The position numbers were made by a program, and so were the translations under genes. From an uncultured Brachyspira sp. (lineage in GTDB: Bacteria > Spirochaetota > Brachyspiria > Brachyspirales > Brachyspiraceae): a DNA stretch of 64,000 nucleotides. Of the stretch, positions 8,548-17,912 are shown one piece after another (the stretch's first letter is position 1; every line of letters begins with the position of its first letter). The DNA lies in NCBI RefSeq assembly GCF_944388875.1, contig NZ_CALXKQ010000014.1:1-64000 (forward strand), in the 5' to 3' direction. Below the pieces are notes generated by a model that was not told where the DNA came from, did no database searches, and saw nothing but the letters and a program-made list of their open reading frames with translations.

Positions 8548-11500
8548 TTATTTAAAATAGTTCACACCATTTGCAAAAATATTGTAAATATCTTTTGTGA
8601 TGATGTTTTTGTATAAATTATTTGAGTATCTTTCGCTATGTCCCATTTTACCTAAAACTTTTCCATCTTCTGAAATTATACCTTCTATAGCATAGGCTGA
8701 ACCATTTGGATTGAATCTAAACTCATTAGTAGGCTCTGATTCAAAGTTAACATATTGTGTAACAACTTGACCTTTTTTAATTAACTCTTTTATAATATTT
8801 TCATCAGCAAAGAATCTGCCCTCTCCATGTGAAACAGGAACTACTAATTCGCTTCCTACAGGTATATTGTAAAGCCAAGGAGAATTATTTGACACTACTT
8901 TTGTTGTTACCATTTGAGAAATATGCCTTCCTATTTTATTGAATGTTAGAGTTGGGGAGTTTTCTGTAATGTTTCCTATTTTTCCATAGGGAAGAAGTCC
9001 GGATTTTATTAATGCCTGAAAACCATTACATATACCTAAAACAAGTCCGTCGCGTTCTAATAATTTATGTATAGAAGCTTTTATTTTTTCATTTGTAAGT
9101 ATTGCAGAAATAAACTTTCCAGAACCGTCTGGTTCATCGGCTGCACTAAATCCTCCAGGTATCATAAATATTTGAGAGTTATCTATTTTTTTTGACATTT
9201 CTTCAATGGACTCTTTTATGTACTCGGGTTTTATATTTCTAAATACAAATATGTCAGTATAGGCTCCTGCATCAGAAAACGCTTTTTGAGTATCATATTC
9301 GCAGTTTGTACCTAAAAATGAAGCTATTAAAACATTAGGTTTAGCTTTTTTGTTTTTGCATATAAAAGGAGTTTTTCTCTCATAAGTTGCTAGAGGATAA
9401 GTTTCTATATCTTCATTAGTTTTGTATGGGAATACGCTTGATAATTTGTCAAGCCATGATTTTTCTATTTCTTCTAAGTCTGCAACTTCACCGCATACTT
9501 TTATTTTGTATTCATTGATAGTTTTTCCTATTAAGAGAGCATTTTTATAATTTAATTCTTCTTTAGCTTCTATTATAAATGAAGCAGGCATAAGATTAAA
9601 GAAGTAAAGCTCATCTTTTATATCAACACCTATTCTGTTTCCAAAAGACATTTTTGTAATAGCCTCAGCAATACCTCCAAATTTAATAGTATATGCTGAT
9701 AATACTTTTTTGTTTTTTATATTATGATGTAAAAAGTCAAAGTTTTCTTTTATCTCTTCTATATTAGGCATATAATTTTCTTTCATGTTATGCTTTATTA
9801 AGTAAACATAATTATTAGCAGATTTGAACTCCGGAGATATAACATCATTGCTGTTAATAGCTGCTACTGCAAATGATATTAAAGTAGAAGGTACAGATAT
9901 ATTATTAAAAGTTCCGCTCATAGAGTCTTTTCCGCCTATAGCTGGTATATCAAACTCTGTCTGAGCATATATTGTACCTAAAAGTGCCGAATAAACCTTT
10001 CCCCATTTTTTAGCATCTTGTCCTAATTTTTCAAAATATTCTTGGAAAGATAATCTTATATTTTTATAATCTACTCCTACAGAAACAAGTTTTGACATAG
10101 ATTCTATTACAGAGTATATTCCTCCATGAAACTCTGACCATTTCATAATAGCAGGATTATACCCCCAAGTAATAGCGGAAGCCGTATTTATTTCTTTGGC
10201 ATTATTATCGAATATAGGTATTTTCTGAATACTAACATCAATTGGAGTCATTTGGTATTTTCCTCCGAAAGGCATTAATACTGTAGAAGCTCCTATTGAT
10301 GAGTCAAACATTTCAATTAACCCTTTTTGTGAGGCAACATTTAAATCTTCTGCCATATTAAACCAATGCGATTTTAAGGAGCATGCATTTTTTGTACTGA
10401 AAGGATTATTTTCAAAGTCAATATTTTTTAATACTGCATTAGTTTCCTGTTTAGCTCCGTTGGTATCTAAAAACTTACGGCTTATATCTACAATCTTTTT
10501 GCCTTTTAAGTACATTACAAGTCTGTTAGTATCAGTTATTACAGCAACCTTTGTAGCTTCAATATTTTCTTCATTAGCAAGTCTTATAAATGTATCGGCA
10601 TCTTTACTTTCAACAACAACAGCCATTCTCTCCTGAGATTCTGATATTGCAAGCTCAGTGCCGTTTAATCCTAAATATTTAACAGGCAAAACATCAAGAT
10701 TAATATCAATTCCTTCTGATAATTCGCCTATAGCAACAGAAACACCGCCAGCACCGAAGTCATTACATTTTTTTATTAATTTTGTAACCTCTTTATTTCT
10801 AAATAGTCTTTGTATTTTTCTCTCCTCTGGTGCATTACCTTTCTGCACTTCAGCCCCGCAAAGTCTTAAAGATGTATCAGTATGGCTTTTTGATGAACCT
10901 GTAGCTCCGCCGCAGCCATCTCTTCCTGTTCTTCCGCCAAGCACTATAACTATATCGCCTGCTTTTGGCTTTTCTCTTCTTACATAACTCACAGGAACAG
11001 CTCCTACAACAGCACCTACTTCAAGTCTTTTTGCCTTATATCCTTCATCATATATTTCATTAACTAAACAAGTTGTAAGTCCTATTTGGTTACCGTAAGA
11101 AGAATATCCTGCTGCTGCAGTAGTAGTAATTTTCTTTTGAGGTAGTTTTCCTGCTAAAGTATCTTCCAATTTTTCTAATGGATTAGCACTTCCTGTAACC
11201 CTTATCGCTTGATACACATAGCTTCTTCCTGAAAGCGGGTCTCTTATAGCTCCGCCCAAACATGTAGAAGCACCCCCAAAAGGCTCAATTTCTGTAGGGT
11301 GATTATGAGTTTCATTTTTAAACATTAATAAATATTTTTCTGTTTTATTTTTTCCGTTTTCATCTATAGCATCAACATCTATATAGATAGAACATGCATT
11401 TATCTCATCTGAAATCTCTAAATCTTCAAGTTTACCTTTTTTCTTTATATATTTTGCTGATACCGTAGCCATATCCATTAAGTTAATATCTCTTTTTTTA

Positions 11501-12306
11501 TCAACATCTTCTCCATAAAGTTCTTTTCTCATGTCATAGTATTTATTAATAGCATTAAGAATAACTTCTGCAAAATTATTTTTATTGTTTTTTAATGCAT
11601 CTTCTAACTGCACATCATTAATTTTTGTCATAAATGTTGTGTGTCGGCAGTGATCTGACCAATATGTATCAAGAACTTTTATTTCTGTTTCTGTTGGATT
11701 TCTTTTCTCTTCGTTTTTAAAATAATTCTGTACGAACTCTATATCTTTGTATGTCATAGCCAAATCAAGATTATTTCTATACTCTGCTAGTTCATCACTA
11801 TTAAAATTAATAAAGTTTTCTACTTCTTTTATATCATCAGCTTTTTGAGATTCTTCTATTTCTAATTTACTTAAATCTTTTTCTCTGCTTTCTACTGGGT
11901 TAATATAGAATTTTTTTATTTTCTCTATAGTGCTTTCATCAATATTGCCGTCAAAAACTATAACCTTACCGCTTACTATAGAAACATTTTCAATATCATT
12001 ATATATTAATTTAAGGCATTGAACTGCTGAATCTGCCCTTTGGTCAAATTGTCCTGGTAAGTACTCTACTGCAAAATGTTTTAAGTTTTCAAAATCTATC
12101 TTTTCAATTATTTTATCAGTAGGAGGTTCTGAAAATATTACTTTAATAGAGTTTTGTAACTGACTTTCTTCTATATTAAAAATATCATAAACATTGAGAA
12201 GTCTTATACTAGATTTTATTTTAAAATTTTCTTTTAATTGATTTTCTAACCTTTTAGCTTCCAAATTAAAGCCGTCTTTTTTTTCTATAAAGATACGATA
12301 ATTCAT
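8548..12306 (-). CDS. purL: Phosphoribosylformylglycinamidine synthase (single-chain)
   Basis: This enzyme catalyses the fourth step of purine synthesis: FGAR + Gln + ATP to FGAM. At 1252 residues it is the large fused form, resembling the clostridial-type clade more than E. coli PurL. Seen in order: a short N-terminal PurS-like region, a linker containing YWSDHCRHTTF, two AIRS-type halves (NETHNHPTEIEPFGGASTC and GGRTGRDGCGGATGSS), and a C-terminal glutamine amidotransferase with nucleophile Cys in GLVLGICNGFQ and His in VSHGEGRFF. No other pur genes are adjacent. It lies 155 bases downstream of mutL, with a relic of the dispersed repeat between them. Confidence 0.97.
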   Translation of the reverse strand: MNYRIFIEKKDGFNLEAKRLENQLKENFKIKSSIRLLNVYDIFNIEESQLQNSIKVIFSEPPTDKIIEKIDFENLKHFAVEYLPGQFDQRADSAVQCLKLIYNDIENVSIVSGKVIVFDGNIDESTIEKIKKFYINPVESREKDLSKLEIEESQKADDIKEVENFINFNSDELAEYRNNLDLAMTYKDIEFVQNYFKNEEKRNPTETEIKVLDTYWSDHCRHTTFMTKINDVQLEDALKNNKNNFAEVILNAINKYYDMRKELYGEDVDKKRDINLMDMATVSAKYIKKKGKLEDLEISDEINACSIYIDVDAIDENGKNKTEKYLLMFKNETHNHPTEIEPFGGASTCLGGAIRDPLSGRSYVYQAIRVTGSANPLEKLEDTLAGKLPQKKITTTAAAGYSSYGNQIGLTTCLVNEIYDEGYKAKRLEVGAVVGAVPVSYVRREKPKAGDIVIVLGGRTGRDGCGGATGSSKSHTDTSLRLCGAEVQKGNAPEERKIQRLFRNKEVTKLIKKCNDFGAGGVSVAIGELSEGIDINLDVLPVKYLGLNGTELAISESQERMAVVVESKDADTFIRLANEENIEATKVAVITDTNRLVMYLKGKKIVDISRKFLDTNGAKQETNAVLKNIDFENNPFSTKNACSLKSHWFNMAEDLNVASQKGLIEMFDSSIGASTVLMPFGGKYQMTPIDVSIQKIPIFDNNAKEINTASAITWGYNPAIMKWSEFHGGIYSVIESMSKLVSVGVDYKNIRLSFQEYFEKLGQDAKKWGKVYSALLGTIYAQTEFDIPAIGGKDSMSGTFNNISVPSTLISFAVAAINSNDVISPEFKSANNYVYLIKHNMKENYMPNIEEIKENFDFLHHNIKNKKVLSAYTIKFGGIAEAITKMSFGNRIGVDIKDELYFFNLMPASFIIEAKEELNYKNALLIGKTINEYKIKVCGEVADLEEIEKSWLDKLSSVFPYKTNEDIETYPLATYERKTPFICKNKKAKPNVLIASFLGTNCEYDTQKAFSDAGAYTDIFVFRNIKPEYIKESIEEMSKKIDNSQIFMIPGGFSAADEPDGSGKFISAILTNEKIKASIHKLLERDGLVLGICNGFQALIKSGLLPYGKIGNITENSPTLTFNKIGRHISQMVTTKVVSNNSPWLYNIPVGSELVVPVSHGEGRFFADENIIKELIKKGQVVTQYVNFESEPTNEFRFNPNGSAYAIEGIISEDGKVLGKMGHSERYSNNLYKNIITKDIYNIFANGVNYFK

Positions 12307-12391
12307 TGATACTATTTCCTAATTAATTTTTTTGATACAGCAATTATATATGCAATAGTTATTATATCAATAGTTTTGAAAAGTGATTTTT

Positions 12392-12440
12392 ATTATAATA
12401 GACTTGTTTCAAAACTTAATCTATATTTAAAACAATAAAT
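12392..12440. repeat. Solitary terminus of the dispersed repeat family
   Basis: TAGACTTGTTTCAAAACTTAAT between mutL and purL matches the left terminus of the elements at 126 and 41449. No partner end was found nearby, so this is probably a relic. Confidence 0.5.
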
Positions 12441-12461
12441 AGAAACTTTTAATATTTTATA

Positions 12462-14279
12462 TCATCTAAAAAATTTTTTATCTAAATAATCTTTTGAAAG
12501 CCTTAATACAAAAGGTCTTCCATGAGGACAATTTGTAAGTATATTCTCTTCTTCAAGCAAATCTAATAATGTCTGCATATCAGAGTTGGAAAGTCTGTCC
12601 CCTGCTTTAGGAGAATATTTGCATGATATAGTTGAGCATGCATGCTTAATGACTTTCTCTAAATTATTATTATCTCCTTTGGAAATATATATATCTAATA
12701 TGTCTTTTATTATTTTTTCTATTTTTTGATTTCTTGGTATATATATTGGCACATCTTCTATTATAATGCTGTGTTTGGAGTTTGCTTCAAATTTTATACC
12801 TATTTCTTCAATAGATTTTTTAGATGCATTTAGAATATCTATTTCATAATCTCTGTATTCTATTTCTATTGGTATTAATAATTTTTCATACTCTATTTTT
12901 TTTGATGTCAGAGTTTTGTATATTCTTTCATAATTAAGTCTTTCATAGGCGGCATGCTGATCTATTATATACATTTCATTTCCGCGTTCTGCTACTATAT
13001 ATGAAGAAAATACTTGTCCTACGGCTTTTATATATTCTCCGAATTCTATATTTTTATTATAATTATCTGTATTATGGTTAATATTTTCATCAATTAAAGT
13101 TTTTTCTTCTATTTCTGCTATTGCTTTTATCGGCTCCTCTTCTGCTGATACTTCTTTTTTTACTGTTTCAGAACTATATATATTATTAGTACTTGTATTA
13201 TTATAATTATTATTCTGCAATGGAAATGTAGGAGTAATATCTTTATCAATATCAATTTCTATATTAACAGAATCAAAATTATTTACCGTGTTGATATTGT
13301 TTGCTATTGCATTATAAAGTATTCCAGAAATCTCTCTCTCATTTTTTATACGTACTTCTTTTTTACTTGGATGAACATTAACATCTATTTTACTGCTGTC
13401 AATATTGATGTATAAGAAAAAGAACGGATAACGCTCTTTAGGTATTGCATTAGAATATGCATTTTTTATAGCATAAGCAAGAACTCTATTTTCTATGGGT
13501 CTGTTATTTAGAAATATATAATTATTTTTCCTTATTGACTGACTTATTTTAGAATTTGAAAATAATCCGTATATTGATACATCCTCTTTTTCTATTTCAA
13601 TTTCTATTAAGTTTCTAAATACATTGCTGTCGGATAAATAATTTTCAATTCTTTCTTTTAGGCTGTCAGCTTTTATATATGAACTTACAGTTTTTCCGTT
13701 ATTTCTTAGCTTCATAGATATTTTAGGCTGAACTAATGCTTCCATATCAAAAACTTCTTTAACAAGGAAAAATTCTCTTGAAATATGTTTTAAGAATTTG
13801 TACCTAGCTGGTATATTAAAAAATAAATTTTTAGCAATAACTTTAGTTCCTTGTGAAGCAGCAGCAGGTTTATGTTCTATTATTTTACCGCCTTCAATTA
13901 TTATTTTACCGCCATTATCTTCATCTATATTTTTGGATACAATTTCTAAATTTGTAACATCAGATATAGAAGCCAAAGCCTCTCCTCTGAATCCTAAAGT
14001 ATATATTGAATCTAAATCTTCTATAGAATGTATCTTGCTTGTAGCATGATGAGTAACTGCCAAAGGAAGTTCACTAAAATGTATACCGCTTCCATTATCT
14101 TCAACTATCATAGATTTAATACCAGCTTCTTCTACGGATACTTCTATATTATCTGCCCCTGAATCTACAGCATTTTCAAGCAGTTCCTTAAGCATAGATG
14201 AAGGACGCTCTATAACTTCTCCAGCAGCTATGCGGTTAGCTACGGACTGCGGTAATTTCATTATATTTTTATTATTCAT
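12462..14279 (-). CDS. mutL: DNA mismatch repair protein MutL
   Basis: MutL links mismatch recognition by MutS to strand incision. The 605 residues contain the GHKL ATPase (ELLENAVDSGAD, DNGSGI, GFRGEALASI), a poorly conserved Asn/Thr-rich linker (about 330-400), and the C-terminal dimerisation/endonuclease domain. The metal-binding nickase motif DQHAAYERLNYE and CPHGRPF near the C-terminus are both present, so this MutL probably nicks DNA itself, as in bacteria without MutH. MutS is not in this window. Mismatch repair activity would influence slippage at the repeat tracts described here. Confidence 0.96.
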   Translation of the reverse strand: MNNKNIMKLPQSVANRIAAGEVIERPSSMLKELLENAVDSGADNIEVSVEEAGIKSMIVEDNGSGIHFSELPLAVTHHATSKIHSIEDLDSIYTLGFRGEALASISDVTNLEIVSKNIDEDNGGKIIIEGGKIIEHKPAAASQGTKVIAKNLFFNIPARYKFLKHISREFFLVKEVFDMEALVQPKISMKLRNNGKTVSSYIKADSLKERIENYLSDSNVFRNLIEIEIEKEDVSIYGLFSNSKISQSIRKNNYIFLNNRPIENRVLAYAIKNAYSNAIPKERYPFFFLYINIDSSKIDVNVHPSKKEVRIKNEREISGILYNAIANNINTVNNFDSVNIEIDIDKDITPTFPLQNNNYNNTSTNNIYSSETVKKEVSAEEEPIKAIAEIEEKTLIDENINHNTDNYNKNIEFGEYIKAVGQVFSSYIVAERGNEMYIIDQHAAYERLNYERIYKTLTSKKIEYEKLLIPIEIEYRDYEIDILNASKKSIEEIGIKFEANSKHSIIIEDVPIYIPRNQKIEKIIKDILDIYISKGDNNNLEKVIKHACSTISCKYSPKAGDRLSNSDMQTLLDLLEEENILTNCPHGRPFVLRLSKDYLDKKFFR

Positions 14280-14418
14280 ATTTCAAAATCTTGTAATTTT
14301 TTTTAATATATTATCATATAAACGGATAAAAATGAATACCATGATATTATATACAGTAATTTTAAATTTCTTATATTCTATACTATAGTTAGGTATAATA
14401 AAAAAGTATAATATTTGA

Positions 14419-14447
14419 TTGAATTTGTAAAAAAAATGTACTATACT
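14419..14447 (+). promoter_or_regulatory. Promoter of the thl-crt-hbd cluster
   Basis: TTGAAT (14419-14424), a 17-base spacer and TATACT (14442-14447) form a good housekeeping promoter. The start would be near 14454. The 5' UTR then contains a small stem CGCATT/AATGCG (14457-14462 and 14477-14482) before a TGGAG Shine-Dalgarno. Confidence 0.7.
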
Positions 14448-14513
14448 AAAAGCAACGCATTAATATTATAAATAGAAATGCGAAGAAATTAATAATTCTT
14501 TGGAGATTAAAAT

Positions 14514-15701
14514 ATGTCTAGAAAAATAGTAATAGCAAGTGCCTGCCGTACAGCAATAGGAAGTATGGGTGGAGCTTTAAGCACAGTTCCAGCAGCTGAA
14601 CTTGGTGCAATAGTTATAAAAGAGGCTTTGAATAGGGCAAAAGTTGCTCCTAATCAAGTAGACATGGTATATATGGGTTGTGTTATACAGGCTTCTCAAG
14701 GTCAGAATGTTGCTCGTCAATGTTCTATAAAAGCAGGCTTACCTGTTGAAGTTCCTGCTATGACTCTTAATGTAGTTTGCGGTTCTGGATTAGATGCAGT
14801 TAATGTTGCTGCTAATATGATAGCTGCAGGAAATGCTGATATAGTAGTAGCAGGCGGTACAGAAAATATGTCATTAGCTCCTTATGCTCTTAAAAAAGCA
14901 CGCTACGGTTATAGAATGGGCAATGATACTGTAATAGATACTATGGTTAATGATGCTCTTTGGGATGCCTTCAATAATTATCACATGGGTATAACAGCAG
15001 AAAATATTTGCGATGATTGGAAACTTACAAGAGAAGAATTAGATGCATTTGCTGCTAATTCTCAGCAAAAAGCTGTTAAAGCTCAGGAAGAAGGTGCTTT
15101 CAAAAAAGAAATAGTACCTGTTACTATCAAAACAAAAAAAGGCGATGTTGTAGTAGATAAAGATGAAGGTCCAAGACCTGGTACTACAGTAGAAACTTTA
15201 GCTAAATTAAAACCAGCTTTCAAACCAGACGGCGGAAGAGTAACTGCAGGAAATGCTTCTAGTATTAATGACGGAGCTGCTGCTGTAGTAGTTATGAGCG
15301 AAGAAAAAGCTAAAGAATTAGGCATTAAACCTATGGCTACTTGGATTGCAGGCGGTTTAGGAGGTGTAGAACCTAGAATTATGGGTATAGGACCAGTTGC
15401 TGCTACTAAAAAATTAATGGCTAAAACAGGATTGACTATTAAAGACTTTGATATTATTGAATCTAATGAAGCTTTTGCAGCTCAGTCAGTTGCTGTTGGT
15501 AAAGAATTAGGTATTGACGTAGAAAAACAGCTTAATCCTAATGGAGGAGCTATAGCTTTAGGACACCCAGTAGGTGCTTCAGGATGCAGAATTTTAGTTA
15601 CTTTATTACATGAAATGGAAGCTAAAAATGCTAAGAGAGGTCTTGCTACTCTTTGTATCGGCGGCGGTATGGGATGTGCTACTATTGTAGAAAGAGAATA
15701 G
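14514..15701 (+). CDS. thl: Acetyl-CoA C-acetyltransferase (thiolase)
   Basis: Condenses two acetyl-CoA to acetoacetyl-CoA. The 395-residue length and all catalytic residues of biosynthetic thiolase are present: nucleophile Cys89 in [11 protein letters not shown], His in GHPVGASG (near 351) and Cys381 in CIGGGMGCA. It is first in a plus-strand cluster with crotonase and 3-hydroxybutyryl-CoA dehydrogenase, which fits a butyrate or butanol-type fermentation branch. The Shine-Dalgarno TGGAG is 8 bases upstream. A long wobble-containing hairpin follows the stop and may partly terminate or stabilise the message. Confidence 0.97.
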   Translation: MSRKIVIASACRTAIGSMGGALSTVPAAELGAIVIKEALNRAKVAPNQVDMVYMGCVIQASQGQNVARQCSIKAGLPVEVPAMTLNVVCGSGLDAVNVAANMIAAGNADIVVAGGTENMSLAPYALKKARYGYRMGNDTVIDTMVNDALWDAFNNYHMGITAENICDDWKLTREELDAFAANSQQKAVKAQEEGAFKKEIVPVTIKTKKGDVVVDKDEGPRPGTTVETLAKLKPAFKPDGGRVTAGNASSINDGAAAVVVMSEEKAKELGIKPMATWIAGGLGGVEPRIMGIGPVAATKKLMAKTGLTIKDFDIIESNEAFAAQSVAVGKELGIDVEKQLNPNGGAIALGHPVGASGCRILVTLLHEMEAKNAKRGLATLCIGGGMGCATIVERE

Positions 15702-15707
15702 TATATA

Positions 15708-15743
15708 AATAGGCAGGTTTGGATTTTTCTGAGCTTGTCTATT
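15708..15743 (+). terminator. Intercistronic hairpin after thl
   Basis: A 12-bp stem (15708-15719 with 15732-15743), including G-T pairs, with a 12-base loop and AT-rich sequence after it. It may act as a partial terminator or an RNA-processing/stability element between thl and crt. Confidence 0.45.
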
Positions 15744-15813
15744 TTAATATAATAATAGTGTTTTGATTTGATTATGTAATGAGAAAAGAGCCTTATTTGA
15801 ATTAAGGTAATCA

Positions 15814-15867
15814 ATTTTATATTGCCTTTGTGTTTATGTTTTTTTAATGCAAAGGCTAATATAAAAT
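15814..15867 (+). promoter_or_regulatory. Large stem-loop upstream of crt
   Basis: ATTTTATATTGCCTTTG (15814-15830) pairs with CAAAGGCTAATATAAAAT (15850-15867) with one small internal mismatch. It ends 50 bases before the crt start. It is likely an mRNA-stability or attenuation structure; it matches no riboswitch class I know. Confidence 0.45.
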
Positions 15868-15917
15868 TAAAAATTAATATTTTTTTGGCAATAAGAATTT
15901 TTATTAAGGAGATAGAG

Positions 15918-16694
15918 ATGGAATTCATAAAGTATGAAGAAAAAGGCATGATTGCTGTTATTACCATCAGCAGAGAAAAAGCCCTTAATGCTTTAAACTC
16001 TCAAGTTTTGGATGAAATTGAAAAAACTTTTGATTCTGTTGATACAAATAAAATAAGATGCTTAATATTAACAGGTGCAGGCGATAAATCATTTGTTGCA
16101 GGTGCTGATATTTCTCAAATGAGTACAGCTTCCAAAGCAGAAGGCGAGGCTTTTGGTAAAAAAGGTAATGATGTATTTAGAAAAATAGAAACTTTCCCTA
16201 TACCTGTAATAGCTGCTATTAATGGTTTTGCTTTAGGCGGCGGATGTGAAATAGCTATGAGCTGTGATATACGTATTTGTTCTGATAATGCTGTATTTGG
16301 TCAGCCTGAAGTTGGTCTTGGTATTACTCCTGGTTTCGGCGGTACTCAAAGACTTCCTAGAATAGTAGGTATTGGTATGGCTAAACAGATGATATATTCT
16401 GGAAAAAACATTAAGGCTGATGAAGCTTTAAGAATAGGACTTGTTAATGCTGTTTATCCTCAAGCTGAACTTATGGCAGCTGCTGAAAAATTAGCTTCTG
16501 CTATAGCTTCTGCTGCTCCTATAGCTGTACGCAATAGTAAAAAAGCTATTAATGACGGATTGCAAGTAGATATGGATAAAGCTATTGCTATAGAAGAAAA
16601 ATTATTTGGTGATTGTTTTGAAACAGAGGATCAAAAAGAAGGTATGAAAGCTTTCTTAGAAAAAAGAAAAGTAGAAAAATTTGTTAATAAATAA
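15918..16694 (+). CDS. crt: Enoyl-CoA hydratase (crotonase)
   Basis: Interconverts 3-hydroxybutyryl-CoA and crotonyl-CoA. The 258 residues form a complete crotonase fold: GAGDKSFVAGADISQM and GFALGGGCEIAMSCDIRI form the oxyanion hole, and FGQPEVGLGITPGFGGTQRLPR carries the catalytic Glu region. The start is the ATG after AAGGAGATAGAG; the frame is open upstream to 15822, but that part looks like non-coding leader and would add an unnatural N-terminus. It lies between thl and hbd. Confidence 0.96.
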   Translation: MEFIKYEEKGMIAVITISREKALNALNSQVLDEIEKTFDSVDTNKIRCLILTGAGDKSFVAGADISQMSTASKAEGEAFGKKGNDVFRKIETFPIPVIAAINGFALGGGCEIAMSCDIRICSDNAVFGQPEVGLGITPGFGGTQRLPRIVGIGMAKQMIYSGKNIKADEALRIGLVNAVYPQAELMAAAEKLASAIASAAPIAVRNSKKAINDGLQVDMDKAIAIEEKLFGDCFETEDQKEGMKAFLEKRKVEKFVNK

Positions 16695-16740
16695 TAAAAA
16701 ATTAATATTATAAAATAATAAAATTTTAAGGAGTATCAAA

Positions 16741-17583
16741 ATGAAAGTAGGTGTAATTGGTGCTGGTGCTATGGGTTCTGGTATAGCACAGGCTTTTGCT
16801 CAAACAGAAGGATATGAAGTTTGCTTATGCGATATAAAAGAAGAGTTTGCTGCTGGCGGTAAAGAAAGAATTGCTAAAAGTTTTGCTGGAAGAGTTGCTA
16901 AAGGTAAAATGGAACAAGCTCAGGCTGATAAAATTTTAGCTAAAATCACTACTGGTCTTAAAGATATATGTAAAGACTGCGATTTAATAGTAGAAGCTGC
17001 TTTTGAAAATTTAGAAGTTAAGAAAACAACTTTCAAAGAACTTCATGCTATATGCAAACCAGATTGTGTATTCTCTTCTAACACTTCTTCTCTTTCTATT
17101 ACAGAAATAGGTGCAGGAGTAGGAAGACCTGTTATTGGTATGCACTTCTTTAACCCAGCTCCTGTTATGAAATTGGTAGAAGTTATTTCAGGACTTAATA
17201 CTCCTAGAGAAGTTGCTGAAAAGATCATTAAAATATCTCAGGAAATAGGAAAAACTCCTGTAGAAGTTAATGAAACTGCTGGTTTCGTTGTTAACCGTAT
17301 ACTTGTACCGATGATTAATGAAGCTATAGATTTATATTCTATGGGAGTAGCTTCAGTTGAAGGTATTGACAATGCTATGAAATTAGGTGCTAATCATCCA
17401 ATGGGACCTCTTGCTTTAGGTGATTTAATAGGACTTGATATAGTTCTTGCTATTATGGAAGTCTTACAAAAAGAAACTGGAGATCCTAAATACAGACCTA
17501 GTGCTTTGCTTAGAAAAATGGTTCGCGGCGGAATGCTTGGACAAAAAACTGGCAAAGGTTTCTACGATTATTCTAAAAAATAA
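16741..17583 (+). CDS. hbd: 3-hydroxybutyryl-CoA dehydrogenase
   Basis: Reduces acetoacetyl-CoA to (S)-3-hydroxybutyryl-CoA with NAD(P)H. The 280 residues include the Rossmann motif [13 protein letters not shown] at the N-terminus, SNTSSLSI, the catalytic His in [16 protein letters not shown], and [11 protein letters not shown] before the C-terminal helical domain. A Shine-Dalgarno AAGGAG is 7 bases before ATG. It is the last gene of the cluster. The next enzymes to butyryl-CoA (bcd, etfBA) are not in this window. Confidence 0.97.
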   Translation: MKVGVIGAGAMGSGIAQAFAQTEGYEVCLCDIKEEFAAGGKERIAKSFAGRVAKGKMEQAQADKILAKITTGLKDICKDCDLIVEAAFENLEVKKTTFKELHAICKPDCVFSSNTSSLSITEIGAGVGRPVIGMHFFNPAPVMKLVEVISGLNTPREVAEKIIKISQEIGKTPVEVNETAGFVVNRILVPMINEAIDLYSMGVASVEGIDNAMKLGANHPMGPLALGDLIGLDIVLAIMEVLQKETGDPKYRPSALLRKMVRGGMLGQKTGKGFYDYSKK

Positions 17584-17605
17584 TAGTATTAATGTTGTTT
17601 GATAA

Positions 17606-17641
17606 AAATACGGGGAGGGTAAAATCTCCCCATATTTTTTA
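17606..17641 (+). terminator. Terminator after hbd
   Basis: Stem GGGGAG/CTCCCC (17612-17617 and 17626-17631), extended by ATA/TAT, followed by a run of T residues. Confidence 0.85.
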
Positions 17642-17686
17642 ATAAAATAATTTATATAATATTATATCTTTGATATAGTATTTCTA

Positions 17687-17714
17687 TTGACAAAAAAATT
17701 ATATATAATATAAT
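17687..17714 (+). promoter_or_regulatory. Strong promoter abutting the second pentamer leader ORF
   Basis: Perfect TTGACA (17687-17692), a 16-base spacer and perfect TATAAT (17709-17714). Transcription should start near 17721, three bases before the ATG at 17724, giving a nearly leaderless transcript. Confidence 0.75.
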
Positions 17715-17723
17715 TATTTTTAA

Positions 17724-17912
17724 ATGATTATTAGTCTATTAAGATATATTAGCTTGAAGTCAAGTCAAGTCAAGTCAAGTCAAGTCAAGTCAAGTCAAGT
17801 CAAGTCAAGTCAAGTCAAGTCAAGTCAAGTTTTTATTTTAATTAAAATTAATTTAATTTATATCTATATTATTTTTATAAGTTTTATTTTTAGGAGCTTT
17901 TTTTATGGATAA
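17724..17912 (+). CDS. Phase-variable leader peptide (CAAGT repeat), putative
   Basis: A 62-codon ORF whose ATG lies 9 bases after a consensus -10 box, without a Shine-Dalgarno. The repeat reads as SQVKS units. After the tract this frame runs on for about 80 bases and stops at TAA 17910-17912, overlapping the start of the glycosyltransferase gene (ATGGATAA, 17905-17912). The other two exit frames stop at TAA 17839-17841 and 17843-17845. Layout and phase match the leader at 7503. Stop-start overlap is typical of translational coupling. Expression of the peptide itself is unproven. Confidence 0.45.
   Translation: MIISLLRYISLKSSQVKSSQVKSSQVKSSQVKSSQVFILIKINLIYIYIIFISFIFRSFFYG
17761..17830 (+). 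repeat. Pentanucleotide tract (CAAGT)x14
   Basis: There are 14 perfect CAAGT units preceded by a degenerate GAAGT. The unit differs by one base from the CAAGC tract at 7546. It lies inside the 17724-17912 leader ORF. Confidence 0.98.

Noticed and set aside
15822-15917. N-terminal extension of crotonase
   Set aside because: AAGGAG precedes the ATG at 15918, the product then matches family length, and the extra segment overlaps a stem-loop.
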